From assembly GCA_022819905.1 (NCBI GenBank), contig JAJEGJ010000104.1, forward strand, positions 1-64,000: a stretch of 64,000 nt of DNA, given 5' to 3'. This stretch comes from Alphaproteobacteria bacterium (lineage in GTDB: Bacteria; Pseudomonadota; Alphaproteobacteria; TMED109). Both the position numbers and the translations under genes were made by a program. This document shows, in pieces, positions 16,154 to 25,594 of this stretch. Under the pieces are notes generated by a model. That model saw only the letters and a program-made list of their open reading frames with translations, ran no database searches and was not told the origin of the DNA. Each line of letters starts with the position of its first letter. Position 1 is the first letter of the stretch.

Positions 16154-16837
16154 TCACACGTAGGTCACCACGTCGTCAAGCGGCTTTCGGCCGATGGCGG
16201 GGACCGTCGCGTTCCTGGCGGGGTAACCCACCACCAGCAACAGGAACGGGCGCTCAGATGACTTCGGGCGACCCAGGAGTTCGTTCAGGAACTTCATGGG
16301 GCTCGGAGTGTGGGTCAGCGTCGCCAATCCTGCGACGTGCAGCGCCGCGATCAGCATCCCGGTCGCCAGCCCGACCGATTCCAGGGGGTAGTAGTGCTTG
16401 ACTCTTCGCCCGTCGGCCAGACGGCCGTGCTTTTGGGCGAAGATCGCGATCAGATAGGGAGCGCGATCGAGGAACGGCTTGTGTTCGTCGGTGCCGAGCG
16501 GGGCCAGGGCGTCGAGCCATTCCTGCGGCGCCCGATGCTGGTAGAAGTGGCGCTCCTCCTCCTCGGCCGCCAGCCTGATCCGGTGCTTCGTTTCCGGATC
16601 GCTGACGACGACGAAGTGCCACGGTTGGAGGTTGGCGCCACTCGGCGCTGTCGTCGCCGTGCGCAGGCAACTCTCGATCACCGCCCGCGGGACGGGACGG
16701 CTCGAAAAATGCCGAACCGTGCGCCTTCTCTTCAGCTCCAAATGGAACTGGCGCGCCCGCTGCATCATCTCGGCCTCGGGATACTCCCGATAGTCGCGGA
16801 GCGGGACAAAGGGATTCTTGTCCATATGGTCACCCAT
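16154..16837 (-). CDS. nitroreductase-family flavoprotein
   Basis: A 227-residue FMN-dependent nitroreductase fold with [36 protein letters not shown] and a C-terminal [10 protein letters not shown] segment. The sequence resembles the branch that includes iodotyrosine-deiodinase-like proteins, so the natural substrate is uncertain. MDKNPFVP four residues in is an alternative start. It is convergent with argF. Confidence 0.85.
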   Translation of the reverse strand: MGDHMDKNPFVPLRDYREYPEAEMMQRARQFHLELKRRRTVRHFSSRPVPRAVIESCLRTATTAPSGANLQPWHFVVVSDPETKHRIRLAAEEEERHFYQHRAPQEWLDALAPLGTDEHKPFLDRAPYLIAIFAQKHGRLADGRRVKHYYPLESVGLATGMLIAALHVAGLATLTHTPSPMKFLNELLGRPKSSERPFLLLVVGYPARNATVPAIGRKPLDDVVTYV

Positions 16838-17190
16838 CCGTCCGGAATTCGGTCCCTCTGGCGCATCTCGGCCGGTTCAGCCGGCAGGGGATCACGCCAG
16901 TCCGCGCCGGCGGGTCACCGGCCTCCGAGGCACGGATTCTCCTTGTGGGGCTTCCTTGTAGGGCCGCCGCCCGCCCGCCATACTGCCGCGCCGCCGGCGC
17001 CCGGGGAGCGCGGCAGCAACGTGTCGGCGCCCCGACTCGCGACTGCACGGGCTCGCCATCGCGTGGCACGCATTCTGCCTTGGCGGCCCTCCCAGCCACC
17101 GCGCCCGGGATGCCGTTCTCGAACGAGGGGGAAGGCTGCACGGACGCAGGCGCCGTTACTCCGAAGAACCATGCGCGAAAGGTGGAGCAT
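16838..17190. other. intergenic stretch between divergent genes
   Basis: About 350 bases between the nitroreductase and cupin genes, which must hold promoters for both directions. It is GC-rich and contains several short GC palindromes such as GCCGG-TTCA-GCCGGC, with no gene and no convincing promoter boxes. Confidence 0.45.
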
Positions 17191-17634
17191 ATGAAAATCT
17201 TGATGACACTCGTGTTCGGGTGCGCGGCACTGCTTGCGACGGTCGGCGTTGCCCACGCCGAGGGCGACCGAGCCCACGGGCTCATGATTTCGCTCGACGA
17301 GGTCGAATGGGAGCCCATCCGGGAGGGGTCCTCGGTCGACGTGGCCGTATTGTTCGGCAATCCGGCCACGGGGGCCAATGTCCGGTTGATTCGATTCCCG
17401 GCCGGCTTCACCGCCCCCGTGCACGCCCATACCGGTGACTACCATGGCGTGGTCCTGACGGGAACCTGGAAACACTGGTTCGAGGAGACCGGCGAGGAGC
17501 GAGATTTGCTGCCGGGCTCGTACGTGTTCCAGCCGGGCGGCGAGATGCACGGCGACGCCTGCATCGGACCCGAGGACTGTGTGTTCCTGCTGCAGCAGTC
17601 CGTAGCCGCCGACTTTATCCCCAAACTGCGGTAG
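17191..17634 (+). CDS. exported cupin-domain protein
   Basis: A 147-residue protein with a signal peptide (MKILMTLVFGCAALLATVG, likely cut after AHA near residue 23) and one cupin barrel. The metal-binding His-rich motif is PVHAHTGDYHGVVLTG and the second motif contains PGGEMHGDACIG. AGGTGGAG sits just before the ATG. The function is unknown; it resembles periplasmic DUF4437 or ChrR-like cupins. A pair of Cys near the C-terminus (DACIGPEDC) may form a disulfide. Confidence 0.8.
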   Translation: MKILMTLVFGCAALLATVGVAHAEGDRAHGLMISLDEVEWEPIREGSSVDVAVLFGNPATGANVRLIRFPAGFTAPVHAHTGDYHGVVLTGTWKHWFEETGEERDLLPGSYVFQPGGEMHGDACIGPEDCVFLLQQSVAADFIPKLR

Positions 17635-17693
17635 CGCCGGCCCCGCAGCCTGGTGCGGCGCCCGGCCGCGCCGCCTGACAGGCGCTGCAGCCG

Positions 17694-18608
17694 CTACACG
17701 GGGTCCCAACTGAAGATGTCAGCGGTTCGATCGAGCGGGTAGAAGTCGGGCTGCAGCGCGGGGAAGGCATGCTCGACCACGGCTTCCGGAGACCAGCCCG
17801 AGCCCTCGTGGATGCCTCGGAGCGGGCGGGACTGGCTGAGCAGGAAGATCTCGTTGCTGCGGACACCGAAGATCTGGCCGGTCACGTGCGCCGCGCGATC
17901 CGAGCAGAGCGCGACCGCGACCGGCGCGATCTTGTCGGGGGTCATCTGCTTGAGCTTCTCGATACGCGCGCGTGCGGCGTCGTCTGCTGCCGGGATGGTC
18001 CCGATCATCCGGCTCCATGCGAAGGGAGCGATGCAGTTCGACCGCACGTTGAACCGCGCCATGTCGAGCGCGAGGGACTTCGAGAGACCGACGATTCCAA
18101 GCTTGGCCGCAGCGTAGTTCGCCTGTCCGACGTTGCCGACCAGGCCCGACGTCGAGGTCATGTGCACGAAGCACCCGGATTCCTGGGCCCGGAACCGGGT
18201 TGCGGCCGCCCTTGCCACGTTGAAACTACCCTTGAGGTGGACGTCGATCACCGCGTCCCAGTCGCCTTCGGTCATCTTGTGGAAGATGGCGTCGCGAAGG
18301 ATTCCGGCGTTGTTCACGACGATGTCGATCCGCCCGTACCGATCGATCGCCTGCGTGACCATGCCTTCCGAGGCGGCAAATTCGGTCACGCTGTCAAAAT
18401 TCGCTTCCGCGGAGCCTCCTCCCGAGCGGATCGCCTCGACTGTTGCGACCGCGTGCGCCTGGTCCTGGCCTTCGCCCGACGTGGCGCTGCCCGGATCGTT
18501 CACGACGACGCTCGCGCCGTGCGCGGCCATCAGCTTGGCGATCTCGGCACCGATTCCGCGCCCCGCCCCTGTCACCAGGGCCACTTTTCCAGCAAGAAGT
18601 TCAGTCAT
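17694..18608 (-). CDS. SDR-family dehydrogenase, MFE-2-like
   Basis: A 304-residue short-chain dehydrogenase. It has the cofactor site VTGAGRGIGAEIAK, NNAG, the catalytic Ser in HMTSTSGLVGN and YAAAKLG with Tyr and Lys. The long insertion after the first strand (SATSGEGQDQAHAVATVEAI) and the extended C-terminus resemble the (3R)-hydroxyacyl-CoA dehydrogenase part of peroxisomal multifunctional enzyme 2, so a role in acyl-CoA or steroid oxidation is possible. MTELLAGKVALV fits the usual start. It is convergent with the cupin gene. Confidence 0.85.
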   Translation of the reverse strand: MTELLAGKVALVTGAGRGIGAEIAKLMAAHGASVVVNDPGSATSGEGQDQAHAVATVEAIRSGGGSAEANFDSVTEFAASEGMVTQAIDRYGRIDIVVNNAGILRDAIFHKMTEGDWDAVIDVHLKGSFNVARAAATRFRAQESGCFVHMTSTSGLVGNVGQANYAAAKLGIVGLSKSLALDMARFNVRSNCIAPFAWSRMIGTIPAADDAARARIEKLKQMTPDKIAPVAVALCSDRAAHVTGQIFGVRSNEIFLLSQSRPLRGIHEGSGWSPEAVVEHAFPALQPDFYPLDRTADIFSWDPV

Positions 18609-18831
18609 GGTGCCGTTTCCGATATGCGTCATAGGCGTCAACTGCGGAAGCCCGGAGGATCAACGATTGTGCAGCCTTTCGCCACGAAGGGAATCCCCGC
18701 AGCAAGCCGGGGTACTAGTCCCACGCATGCATTCGCAGCAATGCTCGGTCTCGTTCGCGGAGCCCGAGCAGGCCAACCCCGGGGAATGGCGCCAGCAATA
18801 CCGGATGGGAGCACGGATGGAACAGGCACGG

Positions 18832-19314
18832 TCAATGCTCACGCGGGTGTGCAGGCGACCCTCCTGTCAACCCAGCATCAGGTCCGGGTGTGCCCTGCTG
18901 GCGGTCGGCGGGCGTGTCCAGTCCCGCGGCACGGGCGGCCGTACCAAGGGCCTGGCCCAGCGTTGCGAGAGGCAGCTGTCGGCGTAGCGCCAGTTTCAGG
19001 TAGACCGCGTCATGGGCGGACAGGTCGTAGGAGTGGGCAAGGCGCAGTGCACCCCCCCCCCACACACGCGAAACCGAGAAAGGGTCAATCTCGATGGGCA
19101 GGGCTTCGAGGTGGGCGCATAACTCCTGCCAACTCTCAGCGCCGATACGCTTCCGCTTGGTTGCGGCGAGCAGGACACTTCCCACCTCGATCGCCCATAG
19201 CGACGGGACGACTGCCCGGTCGTCTTCCAGCATGTCCCGTAGTCGGGCCGTGGCTTCGGTGGCTTCGTCGGGGAATACCCACGGCATGGTGACCGAACAG
19301 TCGAGGACGAACAC
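18832..19314 (-). CDS. PIN-domain toxin, partly degraded
   Basis: A 160-residue VapC-like PIN protein. D5 (FVLDCS), E43 (WAIEVGSVLL) and D102 (SAHDAVYL) are present, but the fourth acidic position reads LATLGQAL with Gly at 120 where Asp is usual. The last 30 residues (after RAAGLD) are Pro/Gly-rich and unlike the family, as if the normal stop had been lost. A run of ten G on the coding strand (plus-strand C run 19052-19061) encodes WGGG. The GTG start follows the read-through end of the antitoxin by 4 bases. The signs point to decay or low activity. Confidence 0.75.
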   Translation of the reverse strand: MFVLDCSVTMPWVFPDEATEATARLRDMLEDDRAVVPSLWAIEVGSVLLAATKRKRIGAESWQELCAHLEALPIEIDPFSVSRVWGGGALRLAHSYDLSAHDAVYLKLALRRQLPLATLGQALGTAARAAGLDTPADRQQGTPGPDAGLTGGSPAHPREH

Positions 19315-19357
19315 GGGATCAGTACCTGCGGCCTTCTTCGATCAGCGCGCGAACGGA

Positions 19358-19561
19358 TCAGCCGCCAAGACTGTGCGTGTCCTGAAACGCCTTCAGGCCG
19401 GAAATTGCCGCCCCTACCTTGTCGGAGTCATGAGGCTGGAATGGGATCAGCTCGGCGACTGCGCGATTGTGTCTGGTGATGACGAACCGTTCGCCGTTTG
19501 CCACGAGTCGCAACAGCTTGGGAAGGTGGGTCTTGGCCTCGAACGCGCCGATCGTGGGCAT
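19358..19561 (-). CDS. Phd/YefM-family antitoxin with premature stop
   Basis: A 67-residue antitoxin with the Phd/YefM N-terminal pattern (MPTIGAFEAKTHLPKLLRLV, then ITRHNRAVAELIPF) that dimerises and binds the operator. It ends at a TGA (19358-19360) after HSLGG. The frame continues beyond this stop with SVRALIEEGRRY and a second TGA at 19319-19321, and this tail is what family members normally carry as the toxin-binding end. The stop is therefore a nonsense mutation or a sequencing error. Start at MPTIGAFE rather than the upstream ATG fits the family. Confidence 0.8.
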   Translation of the reverse strand: MPTIGAFEAKTHLPKLLRLVANGERFVITRHNRAVAELIPFQPHDSDKVGAAISGLKAFQDTHSLGG

Positions 19562-19728
19562 CGTGTGACCGCCGGGCAGGATCACATCAACTAGTCAACA
19601 ACCAGTCTAACTTACTGTCCGGTTTGAGGCTGCGTTGGGTTTGACTTGGGCCGGCAACGGGTTGCCGACAGTGGTGCTGCCGTCGATCGATCCAAATGGA
19701 CCGGTCCCCAAAGCGGCAGCAGCCGGAG

Positions 19729-21348
19729 CTAGGAAACGGGCGTTTCTGCTGCGTCGGACGGACGTCTGCCGGCGGTGACCGCTTCGATCAGCGTGACCGT
19801 CTCGGCAATGCCGTAGAGCGCGATGAAGGAACCCATCCGGGGGCCGCGACTTTGGCCGAGCAGGGTTTCGTAGAGCGCCTTGAACCAGATCTTCGGCTCG
19901 TCGAACCCGTTGGCCCGCCCGACCTCGAAGATGGTGCCCTGAAGCGTTTCGCCGTCTGCGTCCGGAGGGAGGGCGCGGAGGGCCTCGGCGAGTGCCAGCA
20001 GCGCGGTGCGCTCGGGCGCGGTGGCCGGCCGGTACCGCTTTTGGGGACGCACCCGATCCTGGTAGTAGCGGACGGCGAGGGCGACCAACTGGTCGAGCGC
20101 AGGTTCCGTCCCGGGCCCCGCGGTCGGGAGATAGCGCTCGATGAATCCCCAGAGCACCGACGCGTCCTCGGCGTTACACGCGCTGGCAAGATTGAGCAGC
20201 ATTCCGAACGTCAGCGGCACCGTCCGGGTGCGCGCCGGCTGGCCGCCGTGGATGTGCCACACTGGATTTTCGAGCAGTTCTGCCGGGTCGCCGTCCTGAC
20301 CCCGGTCCGCGAACTGCTTGAGGTGACGCTCGTAGTCATCGACATGCCGGGGGATCACGTCGAAGTGAAGCCGCTTGGCGCGGCCGGGCTGGTGGTACAT
20401 GAAGAGCGACAGGCTTTCCTCGGTGCCGTACGTAAGCCATTCCTCGAGTGTCAGGCCGTTGCCGATCTTCTTCGAGATCTTCTCCCCGCGCTCGTCGAGA
20501 AAGAGCTCGTACGTCATGTTCGCCGGCGGCCTGGCGCCGAGCACGCGGGCGATCCGGGCTCCGAGTTCGTACGACGACATCAGGTCCTTGCCGTTCATCT
20601 CGTAGTCGACGTCCAGTGCCACCCAGCGCATCGCCCAGTCCGGCTTCCACTGCAGTTTGCAGCGTCCCCCCGTCACGGGCGTCTCGACTTCCGCCCCGTC
20701 CTCGCCGCGGTAGGTGACCGTACCGGCATCGGGATTGCGGGCGAGGACCGGAGCCTGCAGGACCCGGCCGGTCGTCGGGCAGACCGGCAGGAACGGGCTG
20801 TAGGTCGCGCGCCGCTCACGCCCCAGCGTGGGAAGGATGATCTCGGTGATTTCGTCGTAGTGCTGCAGCACCATCAGCAGCGTCTCATCGAAGACGCCGC
20901 TGCGGTAGCAGCGCGTCGAGCTCCGAAACTCGTAGTCGAACCCGAACCGGTCCAGGAAGGTGCAGAGCTGGGCGTTGTTGTGCGCGGCGAAGCTCTCGTA
21001 CTGGCCGAACGGGTCGGGAATGTCGCTCAGGGGGCGGCCCAGGTGTCCGGCCAGCATGGCCTGCTCGGGCACGTTGGTCGGCACGCTGCGTAAGCCGTCC
21101 ATGTCGTCGGAGAACGCGATCAGCCGGGTCGGCATCCCGGTCAGGGTCTCGAAGGCGTGACGGACCATGGTCGTGCGGGCTACCTCGCCGAAGGTCCCGA
21201 TATGGGGCAGGCCCGAGGGTCCGAACCCCGTCTCGAACAGCACGTGGCCCTTCTCAGGCAGACGGTCGCCAAGGCGCGTCGCCAGTCGGCGCGCTTCGGT
21301 GAACGGCCAGGCGCGGGCCTGTTCCGCGGCGGCGCGAAGCGTGGTCAC
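19729..21348 (-). CDS. lysS: class I lysyl-tRNA synthetase
   Basis: A 539-residue class I (archaeal-type) lysyl-tRNA synthetase that charges tRNA-Lys. Signature motifs are GPSGLPHIG (HIG at 49-51) and KISKK (290-294); the middle has a zinc-binding-like insert (VCPTTGR, RCKLQWK). Alphaproteobacteria and spirochaetes commonly use this class in place of the class II enzyme. The GTG start overlaps the stop of the upstream ABC ATPase gene in a GTGA, so the two are coupled. Confidence 0.95.
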   Translation of the reverse strand: MTTLRAAAEQARAWPFTEARRLATRLGDRLPEKGHVLFETGFGPSGLPHIGTFGEVARTTMVRHAFETLTGMPTRLIAFSDDMDGLRSVPTNVPEQAMLAGHLGRPLSDIPDPFGQYESFAAHNNAQLCTFLDRFGFDYEFRSSTRCYRSGVFDETLLMVLQHYDEITEIILPTLGRERRATYSPFLPVCPTTGRVLQAPVLARNPDAGTVTYRGEDGAEVETPVTGGRCKLQWKPDWAMRWVALDVDYEMNGKDLMSSYELGARIARVLGARPPANMTYELFLDERGEKISKKIGNGLTLEEWLTYGTEESLSLFMYHQPGRAKRLHFDVIPRHVDDYERHLKQFADRGQDGDPAELLENPVWHIHGGQPARTRTVPLTFGMLLNLASACNAEDASVLWGFIERYLPTAGPGTEPALDQLVALAVRYYQDRVRPQKRYRPATAPERTALLALAEALRALPPDADGETLQGTIFEVGRANGFDEPKIWFKALYETLLGQSRGPRMGSFIALYGIAETVTLIEAVTAGRRPSDAAETPVS

Positions 21349-22334
21349 GGGTGGGCTGCGTCGGTCCCGGGCTCGCGCGTCAGGGTCCGGAAGAGGTCTT
21401 CCAGGTTGGGCTCGCGCGTCGACAGGTCCTCGACCTGCAGTTCCGAATTGCGGATACGGCCCAGGAGGTCGACCGTCCGGGTTCGGGTCGGCCGATATCC
21501 GATCACCACTGTGCGGTCGCCCTGGAGATAGGCGTCGAGATCGCTGAAGGCCGCGGGCACCTCGCTGCACGGCTCCGCTAAGCGGACCACCAGCTCCTTG
21601 CGGTCCAGCTCGGCCAGCATCTCGTCCATCGGTCCGTTCAGGATCACGGATCCCCGGTTGATGATGGCGATCCGGTCACAGATGGCCTCGACTTCCTCGA
21701 AGTGGTGCGTCGTCAGCAGGATGGTCGCTCCGGCATCGTTGATGTACCGGACCTCGTTCCACAGGAGCTCGCGCAATTCGATGTCGACCCCCGCAGTCGG
21801 CTCGTCAAGGATCACGATCGGTGGTCGGTGCACCAGCGCTTTCGCCATCATCAGGCGGCGACGCATGCCGCCCGACAGCGTGCGCGAGTAGACGTCGGCC
21901 TTGTCGGCCAGCCCCACCATCTCCAGCAGCGCCTCGGTCTGTCGCCGGCTTGGCGGGACCCCGTAGAGGCCGGCCTGCAACTCCAGCGTCTGCCGCGGCG
22001 AGAAGAACGGATCGAGGACCAGCTCCTGCGGCATGACGCCGATGGAGAGACGCGCCTGTCGCCAGGCCGCGTCGAGGTCATATCCGTTGATTTCAACCTG
22101 GCCGCCGCTCTTCACGACCAGCCCGGCCAAAATATTGATCAGCGTTGACTTTCCGGCACCGTTCGGACCCAGCAGCCCGAAGATCGATCCCCTCGGGATT
22201 TCCAGGCTGACGCCCCTGAGCGCCCGCATGGGCGGCTGGCCGGACTGGGCGCGGTACACTTTCTCGAGGCCGCTAATGCGGATAGCCGCCGCCGACGCGC
22301 CGGGCACGGAATCAGGACCGGGATCGTCTAGCAT
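21345..22334 (-). CDS. ABC transporter ATPase (ABC-2 exporter type)
   Basis: A 329-residue ATP-binding subunit with Walker A GPNGAGKST (56-64), signature LSGGM (153-157), Walker B ILDEPT (175-180) and the switch His in LTTHHFEE. The C-terminal 100 residues have the extension usual for DrrA/NodI-type exporters. The long upstream open frame is antisense to polA and not part of the protein; an AAGGGG ribosome site precedes the ATG at 22334. The permease at 13096-13917 is a plausible partner although 7 kb away. It is coupled to lysS downstream. Confidence 0.92.
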   Translation of the reverse strand: MLDDPGPDSVPGASAAAIRISGLEKVYRAQSGQPPMRALRGVSLEIPRGSIFGLLGPNGAGKSTLINILAGLVVKSGGQVEINGYDLDAAWRQARLSIGVMPQELVLDPFFSPRQTLELQAGLYGVPPSRRQTEALLEMVGLADKADVYSRTLSGGMRRRLMMAKALVHRPPIVILDEPTAGVDIELRELLWNEVRYINDAGATILLTTHHFEEVEAICDRIAIINRGSVILNGPMDEMLAELDRKELVVRLAEPCSEVPAAFSDLDAYLQGDRTVVIGYRPTRTRTVDLLGRIRNSELQVEDLSTREPNLEDLFRTLTREPGTDAAHP

Positions 22335-22412
22335 GGCCGTTCCCCTTTCCTTATCATCTAGCCCCGCGCGTGGCAACGACCTGGGCCGCACCGCGCTCAG
22401 GGGCCGCGTCCC

Positions 22413-22568
22413 ATGGCGTCTCCCGAAACGGTCGAAGTCGATGAGGATCGGGTCGCCTGTGACGGCGGCGGCGCGGACGGTCATCCGCGCGTGTTCCTGT
22501 CGCTCCGGGCAGGGGGAGAGATCGTGTGTCCGTACTGCGGACGACGCTTCGTGCGGCGCGCTGACTGA
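22413..22568 (+). CDS. CHCC zinc-finger protein
   Basis: A 51-residue protein of the zf-CHCC family, related to the NDUFS6 subunit of mitochondrial complex I. The ligands are visible as C16 in VACDGG, H24 in GHPRVFLSL and the pair CPYC (39-42) in IVCPYCGRRFV. Short proteins like this are widespread in alphaproteobacteria. It lies 15 bases upstream of polA and is probably co-transcribed with it. The function in bacteria is not settled. Confidence 0.85.
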   Translation: MASPETVEVDEDRVACDGGGADGHPRVFLSLRAGGEIVCPYCGRRFVRRAD

Positions 22569-22583
22569 CCTTGCCGTGCTGCC

Positions 22584-25376
22584 GTGGCCGATCCCACGCC
22601 CGTGACGGAATCGCCCTCGGCACGACCGCGGCTGATCTTGGTCGATGGCTCCGGGTACCTCTTCCGGGCGTTTCATGCGATGCGCGAGCTCACGCGAGCC
22701 GACGGCACGCCGGTAAACGCCGTGTACGGTTTCTGCAGCATGCTGTGGAAGCTGTACCAGCAGGAGGCCAGTGACGGGCTCGCGGTGATCTTCGACGCCG
22801 GCGCGAAGTCCTTCCGAAACGACATATTTCCCGCCTACAAGGCCCATCGGCCACCGCCGCCGGAGGCATTGATCCCGCAGTTTCCACTGGTGCGCGAGGC
22901 GACGCGTGCGTTTGGGCTGCCGTCGATCGAGCTCCCCGGATACGAGGCCGACGACCTGATCGCGACCTTCGCCGAGCGGGCGAGCAACTCGGGATGGGAC
23001 GTCGACATCGTCTCGTCCGACAAGGATTTGATGCAGTTGGTGGGCCCCCACGTCAGGATGCTGGGGCCGCGCGATCTGGAACCCATCGGTCCGCCGGAGG
23101 TGGCCGAGAAGTTTGGCGTGCCGCCCGAGCGGGTCATCGATGTGCAGGCTCTGGCCGGCGACGCGACGGACAATGTCCCCGGCGTGCCCGGAATCGGCGT
23201 CAAGACAGCGGCCGAGCTGGTGTCCCGGTTCGGTTCCCTCGAGGACGTGCTGGCGGGGGCTTCCTCGGTGCAGCAGCCCAAGCGTCGCGAGCGACTGCTC
23301 CAGCATGCCGACGACGCGCGCGTCAGCATGCGGCTGGTCACGCTCCGGCGCGACGTACCGGTGGACGTCGGAATCGAGGACATGCGTCGCGGCCCGCCCG
23401 ATCCGGACCTGCTGCTGGGATTTCTCCGGGCGCAGGGGTTCGCCAGTCTGGTTCAGCGGATCGCCGGGCAGCTGGACGGTGCCGGCTCGACAGCGGCATT
23501 GACCGAGGCCGCGCCGGTCGAGCGAGACTACGAACTGGTCACCGATCTTCGCCGCCTGGACGCCTGGGTTGCCTTGGCCAACGCGGCGGGAATCGTGGCC
23601 GTCGACACCGAAACCACGGGCCTCGAACTCGAAACGCTCGAACTGGTCGGAATCTCGCTGGCCACGGCCCCCGGCCGGGCCTGCTACATCCCGCTCGCGC
23701 ATGTGGGCGCCGCCGACAGCCCGGGGGAGGACGGCCTGTTCACGCCGCCCGCGCCCGCCCAGGCGCCGACGGATGAGGTGCTGGCGCGGCTCCGCCCGCT
23801 GTTCGAGGACCCCTCGGTCCTCAAGGTAGGCCAGAACATCAAGTACGACGCCAACGTCCTGCACCGGGCGGCCGGTATCGAGGTGGCGCCGATCGACGAC
23901 ACGATGCTCCTGTCGTACGTGGTCGACGCGGGCCGCGCGAAGCACGGCCTCGATTCGCTGAGCGAACGCCACCTGGGCGTCGAGCCGATTCCGTTTTCGG
24001 CGGTGTGCGGATCCGGCCGCAACCAGATCTTGTTTTCGCAGGTACCGCTCGACAAGGCCTGCGAGTACGCCGCCGAGGATGCCGATCTCACGCTGCAGCT
24101 GCACCAGTGCCTCCGGCCGCGCGTGCTCAAGGAGCGCATGGTGACGGTGTACGAGACGCTGGAGCGACCGCTGGTGCCCGTCCTGGCGGCCATGGAACGG
24201 GCCGGCATCGCCGTGGATCGCGGCACGCTGGAAGAACTCCGCTCCGACTTCGAGGCGCGGATGGCGGCGCTCGAGACACGGATCCACGGACTCGCGGGAC
24301 GGCCCTTCAACCTGTCGTCGCCGGCGCAGCTCGGCACGATCCTGTTCGAGGAACTCGGGCTCACGCCCGGCGGCAAGACCCGCGTGAAGAAGAGCGCATC
24401 GACGTCCCACGCCGTTCTCGAGGAACTCGCGGGACAGGGCCACGAGATCGCGAGCAGCATGATCGCGTGGCGGCAGGTCCAGAAACTGCTGTCGACGTAC
24501 ATCGAGGCGCTGCTCGAGCGCAGCCGCGCCACGGGGCGCGTGCACACGTCCTACCACATGACCGGAGCCGCCACGGGCAGGCTGTCGTCGAGCGATCCGA
24601 ACCTGCAGAACATCCCGATCCGAACGGAGGAAGGCCGGCGCATCCGGCGCGCCTTCGTGGCGCCGCCCGGGAAGGTCCTGCTGGCTGCCGACTACTCGCA
24701 GATCGAGCTCCGCCTGCTGGCCGAGGTGGCGGGGATCGAACCGTTGCGGGAGGCGTTCCGTGACGGCGCGGACATTCACACGCTCACGGCCGCCAGCGTG
24801 TTCGCGGTCGCCGTGCCGGAGGTGGACGCGGAGATGCGGCGCCGGGCCAAGACGGTCAACTTCGGGCTGATCTACGGACAGAGCGCCTTCGGGCTGGCCC
24901 GGCAGCTGGGTATCCCCAAGGGTGAGGCCCAGGGGATCATCGATGCCTATTTCAAGCAGTATCCCGGCATCGAACGGTACATGGAGACCACCAAGCAGCT
25001 CGCCAGGGATCACGGCTACATCGAGACCATGTTCGGTCGCCGTTGTCACTTGCCGAACATTCGCGCCCGGAACTTCTCGGCCCGGGCCGGGTCCGAGCGG
25101 GCGGCCATCAACGCACCGCTGCAGGGGGCGGCCGCCGACATCATCAAGCGCGCCATGGTTCGCATGCCGGACGCCCTGCGCGGGGCGGGGCTCGAGGCCG
25201 ACATGCTGCTGCAGGTCCACGATGAACTGGTCTTCGAAGTTCCCGAGGCGGAGGTCGAGGCGACCTCCGCGGTGGTCAAGCGGACCATGGAGACGGCGCC
25301 GTTGCCGGCGTGCGCCATGTCGGTGCCGCTGGTGGTGGATGTCGGCGTGGGTGCCAACTGGGAGGCGGCCCACTGA
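22584..25376 (+). CDS. polA: DNA polymerase I
   Basis: A 930-residue polymerase for lagging-strand maturation and repair. The N-terminal 5'-3' exonuclease shows LVDGSGYLFRAFHAM and DATDNVPGVPGIGVKTA. The 3'-5' exonuclease is intact, with VDTETTG near residue 340. Polymerase motifs are DYSQIELRLLAEVAG (near 703), KTVNFGLIYGQSAFGLAR and HDELVFEV (near 880). The GTG at 22584 is the start closest to the conserved RLILVDGSGYL segment. All three activities look functional. Confidence 0.97.
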   Translation: MADPTPVTESPSARPRLILVDGSGYLFRAFHAMRELTRADGTPVNAVYGFCSMLWKLYQQEASDGLAVIFDAGAKSFRNDIFPAYKAHRPPPPEALIPQFPLVREATRAFGLPSIELPGYEADDLIATFAERASNSGWDVDIVSSDKDLMQLVGPHVRMLGPRDLEPIGPPEVAEKFGVPPERVIDVQALAGDATDNVPGVPGIGVKTAAELVSRFGSLEDVLAGASSVQQPKRRERLLQHADDARVSMRLVTLRRDVPVDVGIEDMRRGPPDPDLLLGFLRAQGFASLVQRIAGQLDGAGSTAALTEAAPVERDYELVTDLRRLDAWVALANAAGIVAVDTETTGLELETLELVGISLATAPGRACYIPLAHVGAADSPGEDGLFTPPAPAQAPTDEVLARLRPLFEDPSVLKVGQNIKYDANVLHRAAGIEVAPIDDTMLLSYVVDAGRAKHGLDSLSERHLGVEPIPFSAVCGSGRNQILFSQVPLDKACEYAAEDADLTLQLHQCLRPRVLKERMVTVYETLERPLVPVLAAMERAGIAVDRGTLEELRSDFEARMAALETRIHGLAGRPFNLSSPAQLGTILFEELGLTPGGKTRVKKSASTSHAVLEELAGQGHEIASSMIAWRQVQKLLSTYIEALLERSRATGRVHTSYHMTGAATGRLSSSDPNLQNIPIRTEEGRRIRRAFVAPPGKVLLAADYSQIELRLLAEVAGIEPLREAFRDGADIHTLTAASVFAVAVPEVDAEMRRRAKTVNFGLIYGQSAFGLARQLGIPKGEAQGIIDAYFKQYPGIERYMETTKQLARDHGYIETMFGRRCHLPNIRARNFSARAGSERAAINAPLQGAAADIIKRAMVRMPDALRGAGLEADMLLQVHDELVFEVPEAEVEATSAVVKRTMETAPLPACAMSVPLVVDVGVGANWEAAH

Positions 25377-25594
25377 GACGGGGATGATCGGACGCGGGGC
25401 TCGCGCCGGTGTCGTCGGTGCGAGGACGAGGTGGACTCCCAGAACGCGGCCGGCCGGCCATGCGCCGCGCCGCGCGCGGATTTCCACGCGGCCGTCGGCG
25501 GCCCTAATTCAAGCCGCGCCCACGCGCACGTTTCGATGCGCACTTGACCTGGAGCGGTCCTACCGGTCAGGCTGAGGGCAAGGCGGAGGTCTCG

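Noticed and set aside
19358-19360. TGA read as selenocysteine in the antitoxin
   Set aside because: No selenocysteine insertion hairpin or selenoprotein homology; a nonsense change is simpler.
22335-25487. About 1,050 extra residues open upstream of the ABC ATPase on the minus strand
   Set aside because: This is the antisense of polA, open because of high GC; the ATPase has its own ATG and ribosome site at 22334.
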